Shown piece after piece: positions 6,841 to 9,965 of a DNA stretch of 9,965 bases. Position numbers and translations under genes: made by a program. The stretch's first letter is position 1; each line of letters opens with the position of its first letter. Below the pieces are notes generated by a model. That model searched no databases. It saw nothing but the letters and a program-made list of their open reading frames with translations, and was not told the origin of the DNA. Origin of the DNA: DASUZD01 sp036377055 (GTDB lineage Bacteria > Actinomycetota > Thermoleophilia > Gaiellales > Gaiellaceae); assembly GCA_036377055.1 (NCBI GenBank), contig DASUZD010000098.1, forward strand, positions 1-9,965. The letters run 5' to 3'.

Positions 6841-6843
6841 TTT

Positions 6844-6859
6844 GACTGACTAGTCAATC
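6844..6859. promoter_or_regulatory. TetR-type palindromic operator
   Basis: GACTGACTAGTCAATC is a 16-bp inverted repeat centred on CTAG, with seven of eight arm positions paired and a perfect ten-base core TGACTAGTCA. It lies directly after the -10 box, over the predicted transcription start, where a bound repressor would block initiation. Such palindromes in front of acyl-CoA catabolic genes are usually bound by TetR-family repressors that release on binding an acyl-CoA. No such regulator is encoded in the window. Confidence 0.6.
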
Positions 6860-6875
6860 GGTTTTGGAGCGTCTC

Positions 6876-8037
<1,162 letters not shown>

Positions 8038-8048
<11 letters not shown>

Positions 8049-8874
8049 GATCGACCTCTCGGGACGGGTCGCGCTCGTCACCGGGGGGTCGCGGGGGCTG
8101 GGGCGCGCCGATGCGCTGACGCTCGCTCGCGCCGGCGCCGATATCGCGATCGCCGACATCCAGCTCGAGTCGGAGACGACCGACGAGGAGGCGGCGCGGT
8201 ACGGCCCGCTCGCGCAGGTCGCGCGGGCGCAGGGGCTCGTCTACACGGAGGCGACCGCTCGCGAGATCGACGAGCTGGGGCGTCGGGCGCTCGCGGTGAA
8301 GTGCGACGTGACCGATCGGGAGCAGGTAGCGGCGACGGTCGCGCGCGTCGTCGACGAGCTGGGCGCGGTCGACATCCTCGTGAACAACGCGGCGACCCTC
8401 GACCACGTCGGCCAGCTCGACGACCAGTCGTCGGAGTTGTGGGAGCGCGACCTGCGCGTCAACCTGACCGGGTCGTTCAACTGCGCCCAAGCGGTCTGGC
8501 CGCACATGCGCGAGCGCGGCTGGGGGCGGATCGTGAACATGGCGTCCGTCGCTGGGACGCTCGGCGGTTTCGGCCAGGCGAGCTACTCGACCACGAAGGC
8601 GGGCATCCTCGGGCTCACGCGCACGCTGGCCCTGGAGGGCGCGCGGTACGGGATCACGGCGAACGCGATCGTCCCGGGGATCATCGGAACGGAGGCCTTC
8701 GCGTTCGGGAACCCTGAGATGAACGAGCGGATGGTGAAGCGGACGGCCATGCGTCGCGCCGGCGACCCGCAGGACGTCGCGAACGCGATCGCGTTCCTGT
8801 GCTCGGATCTAGCCGCTTACATCACCGGTGTCGCCCTGAACGTGAGCGGCGGCATCGAGCTCTTCACCTTCTAA
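8038..8874 (+). CDS. Short-chain dehydrogenase/reductase (SDR), NAD(P)-dependent, with insertion after beta-2
   Basis: A 278-residue classical SDR. GTG at 8038 overlaps the dehydrogenase stop by 11 nt and places the glycine motif TGGSRGLG at residues 15-22, as expected; the longer frame from 7957 would only add out-of-frame dehydrogenase sequence. NNAA at 116-119, Asn142, Ser170, Tyr183 and Lys187 (YSTTK) complete the catalytic set. The acidic end of beta-2 (IAD, 38-40) suggests NAD rather than NADP. Between there and GRRALAV (81-87) lie about 40 residues where usual SDRs have about 20. The added piece includes YGPLAQVARAQGLVYTEA. This recalls mycofactocin-associated SDRs, whose insertion holds NAD in place. 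In this operon it probably oxidises a hydroxyacyl-CoA or a related alcohol; the exact substrate is unknown. Confidence 0.9.
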
Positions 8875-8970
8875 TGCACACGCGCCCGAGTGCCGGGAGC
8901 CCCTGTCCCCGCCCACCAGCCGTCAGGCTACGCGCGAACCACGCACGTGTCTGTAACGGGAGCGTGACGA

Positions 8971-9965
8971 ATGAGTGAAACCGAGACCGCCGGCCGCGTT
9001 GGGATCTCATTCGAGCTGACGGACGAGCAGCGCGAGCTCCAGACGCTCGCGCACGACTTCGCCGCACGGGAGCTCCGGCCGATCGCGCGCGAGTGGGACG
9101 AGCGCGAGGACTATCCGCCGGACCTCCTCGCGAAGGCCGCGGCGGCAGGCCTCACCTCGTATGCGATCCCGGCCGAGTTCGGCGGCGGCGGCGTCTCGGC
9201 GGTCACCGCGGCGCTGATCTCCGAGGAGCTCTCGTGGGGCTGCGCCGGCCTTGCCGCGACGATCCAGGCGACGATGTTCCCCGTTCGGCCGCTCGTTCGC
9301 TTCGGCACCGACGAGCAGCGCGCGCGCTACGTGCCGCTGCTGGCCAGCGGCACAGGCACGCTCGCGGCGATTGCCTTCACCGAGGCGCATGCGGGCTCGG
9401 ATCTGGCCGCCATCCGCGCGACCGCGAAACCCGACCAAAGACGCGACGAAGGCTGGATCCTCGACGGCGAGAAGGTCTACGTCACGAACGGCGGCATCGC
9501 CGACCTGACCGTCGTCTTCGCGCGTGCCGAGGAGGGCATCACCGCGTTCCTCGTCGAGCGCGACGACCCGGGCGTCACGGCCGGTAGGAAGGAGCGAAAG
9601 CTCGGGCTCCGCGCCTCCTACACCGGCTCGATCGTCCTCGACGAAGCGCGCGTCCCGGCCGGGCGCGTGCTCGGCGAGCCGGGCGAGGGCTTCCTCGTCG
9701 CGATGGACTTCTTCGAGGTCTCGCGGCCGCAGGTCGCGGCGGCCGCCGTCGGCGTCGCGCGCGCGGCGCTCGAGCACGCGGCGGAGTACGCGCGCGAGCG
9801 TGAGGCCTTCGGCCGGCCGATCGTCGACCGGCAGGGCGTGTCGTTCAAGCTCGCCGACATGGCGATGGAGATCGAGGCTGCGCGCCTCCTGGTCTGGCGC
9901 GCGTGCGCGGCCGTCGACGCCGGTCGGGACGCGGGCCTGCTCGGCTCGTACGCGAAGGCGTTCGC
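8971..9965 (+). CDS. Acyl-CoA dehydrogenase, 3' end outside window
   Basis: The first 331 residues of a second acyl-CoA dehydrogenase, open to the window edge. ATG at 8971 is preceded by GGGAG (8958-8962) at eight nt. It shares blocks with the first dehydrogenase: LTDEQ (17-21), EELSWGCAG (85-93), TDEQ (113-116) and MEIEAARLLVW (299-309), so the two are paralogues. The first family signature is altered to AFTEAHAGSD (135-144), with Ala-His in place of the common Pro-Asp. KVYVTNGGIADL (168-179) is the FAD-binding strand region, and YAREREAFGRPI (273-284) precedes the C-terminal helices. The catalytic Glu and second signature lie beyond the window, so activity cannot be judged. A 96-nt gap separates it from the SDR; with no clear promoter in the gap, co-transcription is likely. 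Confidence 0.92.
   Translation, partial: MSETETAGRVGISFELTDEQRELQTLAHDFAARELRPIAREWDEREDYPPDLLAKAAAAGLTSYAIPAEFGGGGVSAVTAALISEELSWGCAGLAATIQATMFPVRPLVRFGTDEQRARYVPLLASGTGTLAAIAFTEAHAGSDLAAIRATAKPDQRRDEGWILDGEKVYVTNGGIADLTVVFARAEEGITAFLVERDDPGVTAGRKERKLGLRASYTGSIVLDEARVPAGRVLGEPGEGFLVAMDFFEVSRPQVAAAAVGVARAALEHAAEYAREREAFGRPIVDRQGVSFKLADMAMEIEAARLLVWRACAAVDAGRDAGLLGSYAKAF

Larger units (their letters stand above)
6554..6863. other. Divergent intergenic region (310 nt) with repeats and regulatory sites
   Basis: This gap separates the minus-strand cytochrome unit from the plus-strand acyl-CoA dehydrogenase operon. From left to right it holds a possible minus-strand promoter, about 55 nt without visible features, two imperfect direct repeats with a shared 19-bp palindrome, then a plus-strand promoter and a palindromic operator. 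Short open frames across it encode low-complexity sequence driven by the repeats and are not credible genes. Confidence 0.8.

Noticed and set aside
6609..6845. 78-residue plus-strand frame in the intergenic region
   Set aside because: Its sequence is created by the two palindromic repeats (PGSDPG appears twice) and it has no ribosome site.
8875..8970. Separate promoter for the second acyl-CoA dehydrogenase
   Set aside because: No convincing -35/-10 pair or copy of the upstream operator was seen; only a ribosome site is clear.

Overview
This is a gene-dense, very GC-rich window with a strong G/C bias at third codon positions. GTG starts are frequent, neighbouring genes overlap by a few bases, and long spurious antisense reading frames are common. 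Together with an aminoacyl-lipid synthase preceded by an esterase, CGNR zinc-finger proteins and stacked acyl-CoA dehydrogenases, this suggests a chromosomal segment of a high-GC actinobacterium, plausibly of the Thermoleophilia type. That assignment is an inference from style, not from a marker gene. No tRNA, rRNA, CRISPR array, transposase gene or phage gene was seen.

Left block (1-5051, + strand): five genes, each overlapping the next by 4-14 nt, so almost certainly one translationally coupled operon. In order they are a putative esterase (5' end outside the window), an MprF-like aminoacyl-lipid synthase of the DUF2156 type, a DMT/EamA-like membrane protein, a predicted secreted alpha/beta hydrolase, and a CGNR zinc-finger regulator. 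The esterase-synthase pair matches the arrangement known from Corynebacterium glutamicum, where alanyl-diacylglycerol and alanyl-phosphatidylglycerol are made. The extra transporter, secreted hydrolase and regulator suggest a larger module for making, moving, removing and controlling aminoacylated lipids. This is the most interesting part of the window.

Middle block (5030-6553, - strand): two genes that converge on the first operon and overlap its last gene by 22 nt. The upstream one encodes a membrane haem-b-like domain fused to a C-terminal cytochrome c domain. The downstream one encodes a signal-peptide protein with a C-terminal membrane anchor and no recognised family. They are probably co-transcribed.

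Intergenic region (6554-6863, 310 nt): it holds two imperfect direct repeats, each carrying the perfect palindrome ACCGGGGTCTGACCCCGGT. These are followed by a promoter and a TetR-type palindromic operator just in front of the next operon.

Right block (6876-9965, + strand): acyl-CoA dehydrogenase, short-chain dehydrogenase/reductase, then a second acyl-CoA dehydrogenase that runs off the window. This looks like an acyl-CoA catabolic operon of unknown substrate. The SDR has a roughly 20-residue insertion after the second beta strand, resembling SDRs with tightly held NAD such as the mycofactocin-associated group.
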